From positions 1 to 64,000 of the forward strand of contig NZ_CP064689.1 of assembly GCF_023100945.1 (NCBI RefSeq): DNA of 64,000 nt. The letters run 5' to 3'. How positions within the stretch are numbered: the first letter of the stretch is position 1; each line of letters begins with the position of its first letter. The position numbers and the translations under genes were made by a program. Source of the DNA: Bradyrhizobium sp. 200. GTDB lineage: Bacteria; Pseudomonadota; Alphaproteobacteria; Rhizobiales; Xanthobacteraceae. Under the pieces are notes generated by a model. That model ran no database searches. It was not told where the DNA came from and saw only the letters and a program-made list of their open reading frames with translations. Shown here piece after piece: positions 34,211 to 42,134 of this stretch.

Positions 34211-36531
34211 TCGTCGTCCGGTTCGTCGGGGGCTAGGTCGGGGCGGGCTTCGATGAAGGCGGCGAGCGTATCCGCCCGGCCCATGCGTTGCCACTTCGTA
34301 TGATTGCGAACGGCGTACAGTTGATAAGACGGCACGGCGTTCTTATCCTTCGCCAGCTTCGCCGCGTTGATGTCGTCCAGGAACGTCGCCGCTGTTTTGT
34401 TGGCGTTCTTCTCGCCGGGAGTCTCTTTGATCTTCGCGACGATGTCGGCGGCGCGGACCAAGTCGAAGTGAAACGGCGTGCGACCTTCGGCAAGCATGTC
34501 CTTCAGCAAGATCGTTGCATCGCTCTGCGACCGTTCGGCCATGTCGCGCTTGGCGTCCGTCATCGGAGCCGGGGCCTTCGGGTTGAATGTGATGAACCGT
34601 TCCAGAAGATATTGCATGACCGCCGCGACCTTGGAATCGTCGGCGATGTTGTCGAACAGCGCGTCATAGTATTCGGCCGGTTGCTTGCTCGCCGACGAAA
34701 ACAGGATCAGCCAGCGCCGGTCGTCCGCTGGAATCGGCAACGCGTCTTTGTGGTTCGTCATCGCGAACAGGTTCATGTGATTCGGGATAGAGAACGTGTT
34801 GCCAAACTTCTTTTCGATTCGAAGCGTGTCTTCCGTGATCGGCGATTTGAGTCGATTCAGGACAGAGGCGCTTCCGCCTGCCATCAATTCATTGATGATT
34901 GCGAGTTGTGCGCCTTCCTGCCAGCCGGTGTACGTCTTAATGACTTCGTCGTTAGATGGTTCGACCGTGTTGCGCCTCCCGATCATCTTTCGCAGGATCA
35001 TCGCGAGCGCGCCCTTGCCGACGCCTTGCCGACTCTGGATCAACAGCGCGAAGTGAATCTTCACTTCCGGGAACTGAATCAGTTGCGCCATGAAATCCAA
35101 AACGTGACTCTGCGACTGCGCATCGGGGAACATATAAGCGACGTGATCCAGAAACCATTGATGGTCGCCGCCCTGCGGCGTCATCGCGGACGGCCGCCAG
35201 ATGTTGAACGCGGGCGCGCCGTCGTGATGCACGACCGGCGGGGCATTGGGGATATACACTTGCCGGTCATACTGTTGAATCTTAATCTTGCCCTGCTTGA
35301 TATGCTTTATCACGTCGCCCGTGCGGGCGAGGTAGCCGAACTTAAAACTGAATTGCTTATCGCTCCATCGCTGCACGCCGTCGCTATGTATGAACTGCCC
35401 CGACTCGACAATGAACTGCCAGTCCTTCAGCACGGCGCGCGGCGGTTCTTCCGGCGCGACCCCATCGTCTTCGGGCGGCGTCCATGCGTCGAAATCTGCG
35501 CCCCGCTCTTCGTCGCGCATGTCGTCGAAGTCTTCGGCCGCGCCCTTCGGCCCGCCGTCGTCATCGTCGGGGAAGTCGTCGGCGGCTTCGACCTTGTCGC
35601 GCTCGCCGAACACGGAATCAATCGCTTCCTGTCCGACCCCATGCCGCTTCAGTATGTAGATGAATGTTCCGACGCCGATGCCGCCCGCCTTGTCGTTGCG
35701 GTATGAATTCCAACGAGCGACGGGGGAGTCCTGTGACTTGTCGCGCGCCAGCCAATCGAGAACATAGGCTTCGGCGTCGGCGTCCGCGCAGGCTTTCTTG
35801 GCGGCCGGGGCGAAAGTTTCGAACGCGTCATTGTCCGGGACCACGTTTTCCGGATTCAGCTTGTCCAGCAACCGCTCAGCGCCTTCGGCGGTCATCACGC
35901 CGTCGCCGTCTTCGCTGCCAGCGCTAGGCTTGTACTGAATCAATTTCAGCAACGCTTTCGGAGCCTGTCGGGCTTCGCCCTCAATCTGCGGATGACCTTC
36001 AGCAACGAACGCGTAGTGTTTACCTGTCGCGTGATGTAGAGACCCGGCGCAGACAACCTGTCGGCCGACCGCCTTAAACTCGATGCCAGGATATTCTGCC
36101 GGCGTCTCGCACGTCGCCATGTCGGCCGGTTTCAACATGTACAGATGGAATCCGCCGTCACCCCGACCCGAGTCGACTCGCACATATCTGGATTGGTCTA
36201 GCGACACGTCGAAGCATAGACGTGCGAAGCTATCAAGCCCGCCGTTGCGTGGATCAATATCCAAAACCAAATCTTCCGGGCCAAGTCGCCAGCCGACGTT
36301 GGTATTGTCCATGACGGCGTTGTGAATGACGCTCGCGCTGACGTAGTTCTTCGTCGTCCATCCCGTGCGGGGAAGCTTCCCGGTGGACTTGCCTTTGCTG
36401 TCTGTCTCTAGGTAGTGGCGCAGCGGAATCAACGTCCGGCGCTTCCCGTACCGGGCAAAAGCCTTGGCGTTGACCTTGGGTTCTGGCGTTCCTTTGCCTT
36501 TTCGGGCGGCGGGCTTATTATTCGCGGGCAC
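34207..36531 (-). CDS. Primase-polymerase / SF3-like helicase replication protein
   Basis: Two-part replication protein of 774 residues. The N-terminal half is a bifunctional primase-polymerase domain: metal-binding DLVLDIDPRNGG (Asp at 91 and 93), DGGFHLYML and GIEFKAVGRQVVCAGSLHHATGKHY. An acidic linker (about 320-370) precedes a DUF5906-type helicase with Walker A QSRQGVGKGALA near 498-508, then AIINELMAGG and LFAMTNHKDALPIPADDRRWLIL. This is the replicase layout of phages and satellites. It reads toward the iteron cluster at its 3' end, so self-replication of the element after excision is likely. Confidence 0.88.
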   Translation of the reverse strand: MPANNKPAARKGKGTPEPKVNAKAFARYGKRRTLIPLRHYLETDSKGKSTGKLPRTGWTTKNYVSASVIHNAVMDNTNVGWRLGPEDLVLDIDPRNGGLDSFARLCFDVSLDQSRYVRVDSGRGDGGFHLYMLKPADMATCETPAEYPGIEFKAVGRQVVCAGSLHHATGKHYAFVAEGHPQIEGEARQAPKALLKLIQYKPSAGSEDGDGVMTAEGAERLLDKLNPENVVPDNDAFETFAPAAKKACADADAEAYVLDWLARDKSQDSPVARWNSYRNDKAGGIGVGTFIYILKRHGVGQEAIDSVFGERDKVEAADDFPDDDDGGPKGAAEDFDDMRDEERGADFDAWTPPEDDGVAPEEPPRAVLKDWQFIVESGQFIHSDGVQRWSDKQFSFKFGYLARTGDVIKHIKQGKIKIQQYDRQVYIPNAPPVVHHDGAPAFNIWRPSAMTPQGGDHQWFLDHVAYMFPDAQSQSHVLDFMAQLIQFPEVKIHFALLIQSRQGVGKGALAMILRKMIGRRNTVEPSNDEVIKTYTGWQEGAQLAIINELMAGGSASVLNRLKSPITEDTLRIEKKFGNTFSIPNHMNLFAMTNHKDALPIPADDRRWLILFSSASKQPAEYYDALFDNIADDSKVAAVMQYLLERFITFNPKAPAPMTDAKRDMAERSQSDATILLKDMLAEGRTPFHFDLVRAADIVAKIKETPGEKNANKTAATFLDDINAAKLAKDKNAVPSYQLYAVRNHTKWQRMGRADTLAAFIEARPDLAPDEPDDE

Positions 36532-36639
36532 TTGACAGACTCCTTACTTCCGCCCCGTCGCACCTTGCCAGTGCGGCGGGGCTCTTCGTTGCATTGCTTG
36601 GGGAGCGCTGCCGTTAGAAACTTCCTTCAGCCGGACTCC

Positions 36640-36840
36640 TTAGCTGCGGTGCGCGTTTGCGAATTGGCTCATTCGCACATTGTAGCGGTGGACGAATTCG
36701 CTCGGCATTTCTTTGATACCTAGCGGCGGCGTCAATTCGGCGAACGTCAGATGCGAGCCGCACCCGGTCTCTTCTATAAGCACGACCTGATTGGCGTTGA
36801 CGAAGGCGGGGCCGTCTTTCGTCGTGACAGGGATAAACAT
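36640..36840 (-). CDS. Small unknown protein
   Basis: Protein of 66 residues, MFIPVTTKDGPAFVNANQVVLIEETG..., mostly beta-like with a FVN-NQVVLI pattern reminiscent of short Hfq-like or flagellar-switch-type small beta proteins, but not recognised. ATG 36840 overlaps the upstream regulator's stop codon by one base (TGATG), so the pair is coupled. Confidence 0.55.
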   Translation of the reverse strand: MFIPVTTKDGPAFVNANQVVLIEETGCGSHLTFAELTPPLGIKEMPSEFVHRYNVRMSQFANAHRS

Positions 36841-37058
36841 CACGCGGATTCCTTTTGCTTCGCCGTGCGTGCGGCGTCCCGCTTGCGCTTCCACGCGGCG
36901 AGTTCACGCCGGTTATAGAACCGCGTGCCGCCGATCTTGATGGACGACGGAAAGCCCGGCTCGCGCGCACGATGGCGGAAATTGTCCAGGGTCTCGCCGA
37001 CGATGACGGCCGCTTCGGGCGTCGGGGCAACGTCTGCAAGTTTGGGCGTCGTGTTCAT
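36840..37058 (-). CDS. Excisionase/AlpA-like helix-turn-helix protein
   Basis: Protein of 72 residues: VIVGETLDNFRHRAREPGFPSSIKIGGTRFYNRRELAAWKRKRDAARTAK. The pattern FPSSIKIGGTRFYNRRELAAW is the winged MerR-like domain of AlpA and phage excisionases (recognition helix then a wing and a conserved Trp). In satellites AlpA activates the integrase or excision. It lies upstream of the primase gene on the same strand. Confidence 0.78.
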   Translation of the reverse strand: MNTTPKLADVAPTPEAAVIVGETLDNFRHRAREPGFPSSIKIGGTRFYNRRELAAWKRKRDAARTAKQKESA

Positions 37059-37118
37059 GGTCGTTTGCCTTTCTTCTAGGAGGTTAGCGGGATAGCTCTT
37101 TCTGAGTCAAAGGAACGT

Positions 37119-37403
37119 TTACGCGTAGAATTTTCGCGACGCCTCCGCACTGCGCTTGGCCGATTTCAACGCCGCTTCGGGCGTCATCGCCGCCTCAATA
37201 CAGCGCAGCATCGCAACGGAAATTACGATTCCTGTTTCAACGTCGGGCACGTCGTAGGGCCAAGCGTTTTCGATGAACTTGGCGCGACTGCAATATCTCC
37301 AGACGAGTTTCTGCGTGTCCGTCGCTGTCTGTAGCGCCTCTTGGTAGAGGCGCATCGACTCACGCAGCAAGGCCAGCAAGTATTGGTCGGATGGGAGGGG
37401 CAT
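37119..37403 (-). CDS. Unknown small protein
   Basis: Protein of 94 residues, largely helical, with LLALLRESMRLYQEALQTATDTQKLVWRYCSRAKFIENAWPY and an Ala/Lys-rich tail (MTPEAALKSAKRSAEASRKFYA). No family recognised. Start ATG 37403 follows GGGTGAATC; the upstream gene ends 3 bp before it. Confidence 0.6.
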   Translation of the reverse strand: MPLPSDQYLLALLRESMRLYQEALQTATDTQKLVWRYCSRAKFIENAWPYDVPDVETGIVISVAMLRCIEAAMTPEAALKSAKRSAEASRKFYA

Positions 37404-37406
37404 GAT

Positions 37407-37766
37407 TCACCCGAAATCCAGTTCGTCTTCGGCCTGCTCTTGAAGGTCGATCTTCAACAAATCCAGTTCGAACTCACAGCGATTCTCATGCGCGGCGATC
37501 TTGCGCCCGGCGTTTTGGAGCGCCGCCGCGAGATTCTCTTCCGGCACCGTTGCCCATGTCCCATCGGTCGCGCCGAATCTTTTGCACGCGCGCTCGAACC
37601 AAGCCTCGGCGAATTCCTTGTTGTACTGGACATGCGCCCGAAAGTCGTCGCGCCGTTCCTCGGGCACGGAAGTATCCGACATCTCGTCATTAGCGCCATA
37701 ATACAGCCGTAGGTACCGCATGCGAAATCCGCTAACGGCAGTCGCCTTCTCTGTCGGGTCAATCAT
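37407..37766 (-). CDS. Unknown protein, member of a local paralogue group
   Basis: Protein of 119 residues. It shares with the next upstream product the order RxRYL...(x)n...FERACKRFGATDGTWATVPEENLAAAL, and the FGATxG-x-x-x-TVPE-AAAL motif with the product of 38194-38577. The C-terminal end is acidic (EQAEDELDFG). Function unknown. Its start lies inside the end of the upstream gene (8-bp overlap). Confidence 0.6.
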   Translation of the reverse strand: MIDPTEKATAVSGFRMRYLRLYYGANDEMSDTSVPEERRDDFRAHVQYNKEFAEAWFERACKRFGATDGTWATVPEENLAAALQNAGRKIAAHENRCEFELDLLKIDLQEQAEDELDFG

Positions 37767-38136
37767 AGTAGGGTTCCCTAAACGGATGTAGGAAGCTGTG
37801 CATATCTCCCCGCAACAGCATGGGCCGTTTCATCGCTTCGCGGTGGTAGCTCTCCAAGTCGGCAAGCCCGTGATGGGCTTTGAGCAAAGCGGCGTCGCGG
37901 CTTTCCGGCGGCAAATTAGCGAACGAGCCATCAGGGCTACCGTGTGCGAAATAGTGTCTACGATACCAGTGCCCAGCCATACGCTTTTCGAATCGAATGC
38001 GTGCGCGCAGACGCGCCCGGTCGAACTTGTTCGCGACGCCCTTAACGGTGCCATCTGTCGAATTGAAGCAGGCGGCCAGATAGCGAATGCGCCAACTTCC
38101 GACTAGCGGCGGGGGTTTTCCAGATGATTCGGCCAT
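37759..38136 (-). CDS. Unknown protein, member of a local paralogue group
   Basis: Protein of 125 residues: RIRYLAACFNSTDG, then KRMAGHWYRRHYFAHGSPDGSFANLPPESRDAALLKAHHGLADLE, aligning with the product of 37407-37766. The C-terminus is Arg/His-rich (SFLHPFREPYYD). ATG 38136 is chosen because GGAG lies eight to nine bases upstream; another ATG sits two codons before it. Function unknown. Confidence 0.6.
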   Translation of the reverse strand: MAESSGKPPPLVGSWRIRYLAACFNSTDGTVKGVANKFDRARLRARIRFEKRMAGHWYRRHYFAHGSPDGSFANLPPESRDAALLKAHHGLADLESYHREAMKRPMLLRGDMHSFLHPFREPYYD

Positions 38137-38193
38137 GGTCATTTCTCCGAGAAGGGGGCGGGGAGCGGGATTCTTCCGAATCCCCGTTATCGA

Positions 38194-38577
38194 TCAATCC
38201 TCGCTTGGCCGCTTACTCGCGTTCCACCTTGCGTATATCTCGCGCGGATTGATTTCGGCGGCGGGCTTCACGTCGTCGTCTTTGTCAGCCCCAAACGCTT
38301 CGGCCCTGATCGCGCGAAACACTTCGTCTTGATCGGCCGCCGAGTCACGCCGCTTCGGCTTCGCGTCGCCGTGCGCCGCCGCCTTCGCCATCGCCATAGA
38401 GATATGGCCCTCGCCATGCAGGATGCGATTGAGTGCGGCCGCGCATCCGTCCCGCCTAGCTTCGGGAACCGTGTCTGGACGGCCGTTAGTCGCTCCAAAG
38501 GTGTTTGCCATCGTCGATGCGAGTTCGACTCCAAGCTTCGCCGCAAAGGCATCGTATGCTTTTTTCAGTTTCGACAT
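38194..38577 (-). CDS. Unknown protein, member of a local paralogue group
   Basis: Protein of 127 residues with the shared motif FGATNGRPDTVPEARRDGCAAAL around residues 27-50, then a Lys/Asp-rich, probably disordered tail (KPKRRDSAADQDEVFRAIRAEAFGADKDDDVKP). ATG 38577 follows GGGAG by eight bases; a further in-frame ATG upstream lacks such a site. Function unknown. Confidence 0.58.
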   Translation of the reverse strand: MSKLKKAYDAFAAKLGVELASTMANTFGATNGRPDTVPEARRDGCAAALNRILHGEGHISMAMAKAAAHGDAKPKRRDSAADQDEVFRAIRAEAFGADKDDDVKPAAEINPREIYARWNASKRPSED

Positions 38578-38741
38578 TTCGATTACTCCCAAGTTTGTGT
38601 TGCAACATTTCATTTCAACAGATTCAGAGTCGGGCGCTGCGTCTTACACCTTCCGGGGTTGCCCGATTTTCGCAGACGTTCCCCGACTCCTTCACTGCCC
38701 CCACGCGCCCGAAAGAAACAAACGGCGCGCTAGTAGCCCCA

Positions 38742-38810
38742 ATGCAGGTCAACAAAAGGAAAACCTGCATCGGACGTCTATCCGCCTGCGTTGTGGCGCA
38801 GCGCAGGCGG
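38742..38810. repeat. Two stem-loops in the gap between two element genes
   Basis: ATGCAGGT...ACCTGCAT (38742-38749 with 38763-38770) and CCGCCTGCG...CGCAGGCGG (38782-38790 with 38802-38810). The second lies 10 bp beyond the stop codon of the minus-strand gene at 38820 and is followed on the plus strand by AATTTTC, so transcript ending or RNA processing is possible. Confidence 0.5.
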
Positions 38811-38819
38811 AATTTTCTG

Positions 38820-39770
38820 TCACTCCAAATCGAGGATTGCGCGGGCGTCGTCGGTCCAACGCGGGCCGCCTGCGATGTTCTTTGCCCGGCAAAGTCGGAT
38901 GTAGAATTCACCGCGCCGATCGTTGGCGAGGATTTCCGCGTCCACTGCATCAAGCGCGGCTTCGCGGTCGCCCCGGTTCATGGCTCCGCTGTCTTCGGCG
39001 TCGCCGTTCATCGCGAGCGCGGTCAGGCGGTCCGTGATTTCTTCCGGGAAGAGCAGACACAACAACCCCAGACCATCAGGGATCGACAGCGATGCGCCGA
39101 CGCCGTCGAAGATCGCCACTTTCGGCAACCTGAAAGGGCGTTGTTCGAACCTGCGCATGTCTCGATTGTACCCTAGGAATCGCGCGCCGCGAGCGTTTAG
39201 CAACGTTTTCTTGCCGACACGTTCGACTTCAGCGGCGAACACGGCGGCCGTCTCGCTAGTGGTCTGCGGTGCTTTGAGAATGGCGACGCGCTTGGAATTC
39301 AGCGTCTTCGCCAACTCGCGGCATTCATCCACCATGTCGCGCGGAGTCTTGCCTGCCGGAAGTTCTTCCGTGAAGTTGAACGCTTTGCGCGGTGTCTTCA
39401 GGTCCAGACGAAGAAATGGTTCAAGAAGTCCGGCGGCGGACGGCGTCGCGTTGTTCATGTAGTCTTTCGCCTGCGCTGCGCGCTCAGCGTCTTCAGCGGC
39501 CCATCTGTCTTCGATCTCCTTAATCTGCGCGCTAAAGTCTTTCTCCAGCCCGGGGTTGCGAATCGGCGAGTCAACCGCGGCTTGAAGTGACACATGCAAA
39601 TGTTGCAGGTCGGGCAGTTCGGCTTGGCGCGCCTCGCTCCGCTGGCGCGCCTCGTGGTTAGTCGCGGCGGCGACCTGAACTTCCTTAGTGTAAATCTTCT
39701 GCGACGACGGCGGCAAAAACTTTTTGATCTTAGCTGTGAGGTCAGGGTTTTTCACTGTTACGTTCGCCAT
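38820..39770 (-). CDS. Unknown protein, coiled-coil-like N-terminal half
   Basis: Protein of 316 residues, not recognised. The first 110 residues are rich in Gln/Glu/Arg/Ala (YTKEVQVAAATNHEARQRSEARQAELPDL and DFSAQIKEIEDRWAAEDAERAAQAK) and probably coiled coil; the second half has VAIFDGVGASLSIPDGLGLLCLLFPEEITDRLTAL and LLNARGARFLGYNRDMRRFE. No catalytic motif was identified. It lies 5 bp downstream of the next element gene and is part of the minus-strand block. Confidence 0.65.
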   Translation of the reverse strand: MANVTVKNPDLTAKIKKFLPPSSQKIYTKEVQVAAATNHEARQRSEARQAELPDLQHLHVSLQAAVDSPIRNPGLEKDFSAQIKEIEDRWAAEDAERAAQAKDYMNNATPSAAGLLEPFLRLDLKTPRKAFNFTEELPAGKTPRDMVDECRELAKTLNSKRVAILKAPQTTSETAAVFAAEVERVGKKTLLNARGARFLGYNRDMRRFEQRPFRLPKVAIFDGVGASLSIPDGLGLLCLLFPEEITDRLTALAMNGDAEDSGAMNRGDREAALDAVDAEILANDRRGEFYIRLCRAKNIAGGPRWTDDARAILDLE

Positions 39771-39775
39771 TGTCG

Positions 39776-40279
39776 TTACTCCGATGGGGTTGGGTTTGAA
39801 TTCGATGATTGATCTAGGTCAGGCTTTGGCGGCGTCGAAAACCCCGATTCTTGGTCAGATTTTTTTGACTCGATTGCCGCGCGCAGTACCGCCAGACGCG
39901 CCGCCTTGCGTTCTGGCACGCTGCAAATCAGGTTTTTGATTTCGAGCGCGCCCGCGTTGATTTCGCGTGGAAGGCCGGTTCCGGTGGCGAGTCGATTCGC
40001 CTGCTTCTGCTTCGTGATTTTGCCGCCGTAGTAAAGCACTTCGATGCAGCGGGCCTTCACTCGCGCGTCCGTCTCTTTCATTTCAAGATGCATCAACAAC
40101 GCATCGGCGCGGGCGCGCATGTTCATTTGCGGTTTGGACGGTTCGCCGCCAAACGGCATGTCATGCAGCCGCTTGGCCAATTCGGGATGCGTCGCGAACA
40201 GCAACGCAGCAACCGCTTCCATTGTGCCGCTGCATCGCGCTTCGTCGATGGCGTCGGCGAGTTGTTGGGGAGTCAACAC
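39776..40279 (-). CDS. Unknown protein
   Basis: Protein of 167 residues starting at GTG 40279. The sequence is helical (LTPQQLADAIDEARCSGTMEAVAALLFATHPELAKRLHDM), with a middle basic segment KITKQKQANRLATGTGLPREINAGALEIKNLICSVPERKAARLAVLRAAI and a Ser/Pro/Asn-rich tail. No family recognised. Confidence 0.6.
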   Translation of the reverse strand: MLTPQQLADAIDEARCSGTMEAVAALLFATHPELAKRLHDMPFGGEPSKPQMNMRARADALLMHLEMKETDARVKARCIEVLYYGGKITKQKQANRLATGTGLPREINAGALEIKNLICSVPERKAARLAVLRAAIESKKSDQESGFSTPPKPDLDQSSNSNPTPSE

Positions 40280-40283
40280 GGCG

Positions 40284-40418
40284 TCACCGCCCGCGCTTGT
40301 CTTCGAGCGTCATCCGAATTCGGCGGCGTTCGTTGGCGGTCAGCTTCGCCAGTTCGGCGCGGACAAGTTCTTCCACGACAAGGCGGCGCGCAATTTCGAG
40401 TGTGGCGGGCGGACGCAT
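40284..40418 (-). CDS. Very small basic protein (44 residues)
   Basis: Reading MRPPATLEIARRLVVEELVR then AELAKLTANERRRIRMTLEDKRGR, this amphipathic helical peptide starts at ATG 40418 after GGGGGTTCC and ends 4 bp before the next gene's GTG. Compact packing and absence of another gene in the gap support it. Function unknown; it may be a small regulator or leader. Confidence 0.45.
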   Translation of the reverse strand: MRPPATLEIARRLVVEELVRAELAKLTANERRRIRMTLEDKRGR

Positions 40419-40627
40419 TGGAACCCCCATCGCGCCCCGTGCAGGGCGTCGCATGGTTCGCGCTGTCGGGGTCTTAGCCGCGCAAGGCGGCCCGACAAGT
40501 TGCGCACAGTTTCCAAACGGGTTGACCGACTCGGCCCGGCGGTCCGTTAACCGCGCCGGGCGTCTTCACCGTTCAACATGAAAGCTTTTTATCGGATGAG
40601 CCCGGAGTTTGTCAAAGTAACACGCGC

Positions 40628-41401
40628 TCAATGAAAAAGTCGTTTTGTACGCGACTCGGCGCGGTCGGCCGCACTCTTTGCCGCGCTCTTTACTTCAATC
40701 TTCTGAAGTACCGCTTGGAGACTCACGATAACGTCGCGAAGCTTCGCCGGGTCGAAGTCCTTCAGCGCTTCATGCCATTGGGTAACCAGATTCGTTCTGT
40801 CCGCGAGCGTGCGAACGCCTGACCGAATGGCGGCTTCCGGCGTGCCGTCGTCTTTGTCGCCGTCGCCGCTTTCGCCCTCTTCATCCGTGTCGCCGTCGTC
40901 ATCGCCTTCGCTATCGTCCTTGTCGCCTTCGTCGTCGCGGTCTTCCTCGCTCTCGGTGTGTTCCTTCTCATCCTTTTTACGTCGATATTCTTTCAGAAAG
41001 TTGGACGCTACCGAACGCGATACACGGGTTTTGAGTGCCAGCTTGATAAGCGCCAGTACTTCATCCCGAAATATGTCGGGCATTGCGACGGCGTCATTCG
41101 CCAAATCAGCGAGATCGTAAAGTGCGCTCAGCGTTAGATCGAGCGTCGCGATGTCGCGTTTCCGGCCGAACTTTCCTTTTTTCAACGCTTCTGCAAAGTG
41201 AAAAACTCGGCGATAGTTGAGCGCAGATCGTTCGGACCATGCGAACTCGCTTTGCAGCCACGGAAGAAACGCGCCGTGCTCCAAAGCTTCTTTCGCCAGT
41301 TCGAGCAAACGGCCGATTTCGACGATGTTGGCGACGGACTGCTTTTCAGCCGACCGAATCCGCCCCGTGATATCTGCCAAGAGTTCATTGTTCGTCGTCA
41401 T
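40628..41401 (-). CDS. DUF3102-like protein with acidic low-complexity segment
   Basis: Protein of 257 residues. Residues about 20-70 (IVEIGRLLELAKEALEHGAFLPWLQSEFAWSERSALNYRRVFHFAEAL) match the DUF3102 pattern of phage and plasmid proteins. A highly acidic run (about 150-190, EEDRDDEGDKDDSEGDDDGDTDEEGE) follows, then LADRTNLVTQWHEALKDFDPAKLRDVIVSLQAVLQKIE. Its ATG overlaps the stop of the next upstream gene by 4 bp. Proposed role: chromosome-copy or partition-related DNA-binding protein; unproven. Confidence 0.7.
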   Translation of the reverse strand: MTTNNELLADITGRIRSAEKQSVANIVEIGRLLELAKEALEHGAFLPWLQSEFAWSERSALNYRRVFHFAEALKKGKFGRKRDIATLDLTLSALYDLADLANDAVAMPDIFRDEVLALIKLALKTRVSRSVASNFLKEYRRKKDEKEHTESEEDRDDEGDKDDSEGDDDGDTDEEGESGDGDKDDGTPEAAIRSGVRTLADRTNLVTQWHEALKDFDPAKLRDVIVSLQAVLQKIEVKSAAKSAADRAESRTKRLFH

Positions 41402-41661
41402 ACGATTTCGTCCTCGTTCATGGCATCACGAAAAAGGTTAGCGGCTTCTCGGGAGTTCAAGCGCAACGTCGGTGACGTAGCGGCGGCGAATTGGCGGCCC
41501 CGCTCATACGCGAAGCCCTCCGCGAATTTATCGAACGCAGGTGGGAGCCCGGCGCGATAGTCTTCGAAACCCTTCACGAAGTCCGGGTCGCGTCGAATTG
41601 AGGCAATCGAGACATTAACCGTCTCGACCTGGGGAGCGACCTGTTTCGTTTTCGTACCCAT
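41398..41661 (-). CDS. Unknown small protein
   Basis: Protein of 87 residues (MGTKTKQVAPQVETVNVSIASIRRDPDFVKGFEDYRAGLPPAFDKFAEGFAYERGRQFAA). ATG 41661 has the excellent ribosome site GGAGGAATTT, which settles the start. It overlaps the DUF3102 gene by 4 bp. A DPDFxxGFxDYRxGxPP-FAYERGR pattern is seen in other element proteins, but I cannot name the family. Confidence 0.68.
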   Translation of the reverse strand: MGTKTKQVAPQVETVNVSIASIRRDPDFVKGFEDYRAGLPPAFDKFAEGFAYERGRQFAAATSPTLRLNSREAANLFRDAMNEDEIV

Positions 41662-41720
41662 AAATTCCTCCGGATTCTGAGCAGCAATTGCCGAGCCAAA
41701 TCCGCAACGTGTTGCGGATT

Positions 41721-41963
41721 TCAACTCTGCGGCAACGCCTTGCGCGGTCGAGCCGGTTCGGCGGTCAGCGTCCGCAGGTCCCACGCGTCCAATTCTTCGA
41801 GCAGCCAAAATCTGTCCGCGCCGTGCAGGTAGTAAGGCGCAGGGAATCCGGCTTCGCGCGTCTTACGGCGAATCCATTCATCGCTGGCGTTGCCATAGCG
41901 GGCGCGGACCTGCGCGACGCGCAAATAAACTTTCAGCTTGGGGGAGTCGTCGATGGCAGACAT
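41721..41963 (-). CDS. AlpA/excisionase-like DNA-binding protein
   Basis: Protein of 80 residues: KVYLRVAQVRARYGNASDEWIRRKTREAGFPAPYYLHGADRFWLLEELDAWDLR. The layout L-V-Y-R-(S)-W-I---R-GFPxP-Y--G--RFW-L-ELD-W is that of AlpA/phage regulator families, slightly different from the second such protein at 36840-37058. It is the first gene upstream of the small-gene block and lies next to the integrase, where excisionase genes usually are. Confidence 0.78.
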   Translation of the reverse strand: MSAIDDSPKLKVYLRVAQVRARYGNASDEWIRRKTREAGFPAPYYLHGADRFWLLEELDAWDLRTLTAEPARPRKALPQS

Positions 41964-42083
41964 AGGGGCAACCTCTGCGCACGAAGGCGCGTTAGGTGCC
42001 GCTGTGTTGCCATGGGCTGCTATTACCCGGGCTCAATCGCCGGTAGCATCAAGACAGGCCAAAACGGGCTGGTTAGAAACTTT

Positions 42084-42105
42084 TGCCAACATATAGCCGT
42101 TGGCA
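42084..42105. repeat. Hairpin between the integrase and the AlpA-like gene
   Basis: Perfect 7-bp stem TGCCAAC-ATATAGCC-GTTGGCA in the 171-bp gap 42-bp beyond the integrase stop. It may end the integrase transcript on the minus strand, although only a short AAAGTTT follows. Confidence 0.45.
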
Positions 42106-42134
42106 GAAATCGCCAAGTAACAGTCGGGAAGTTT

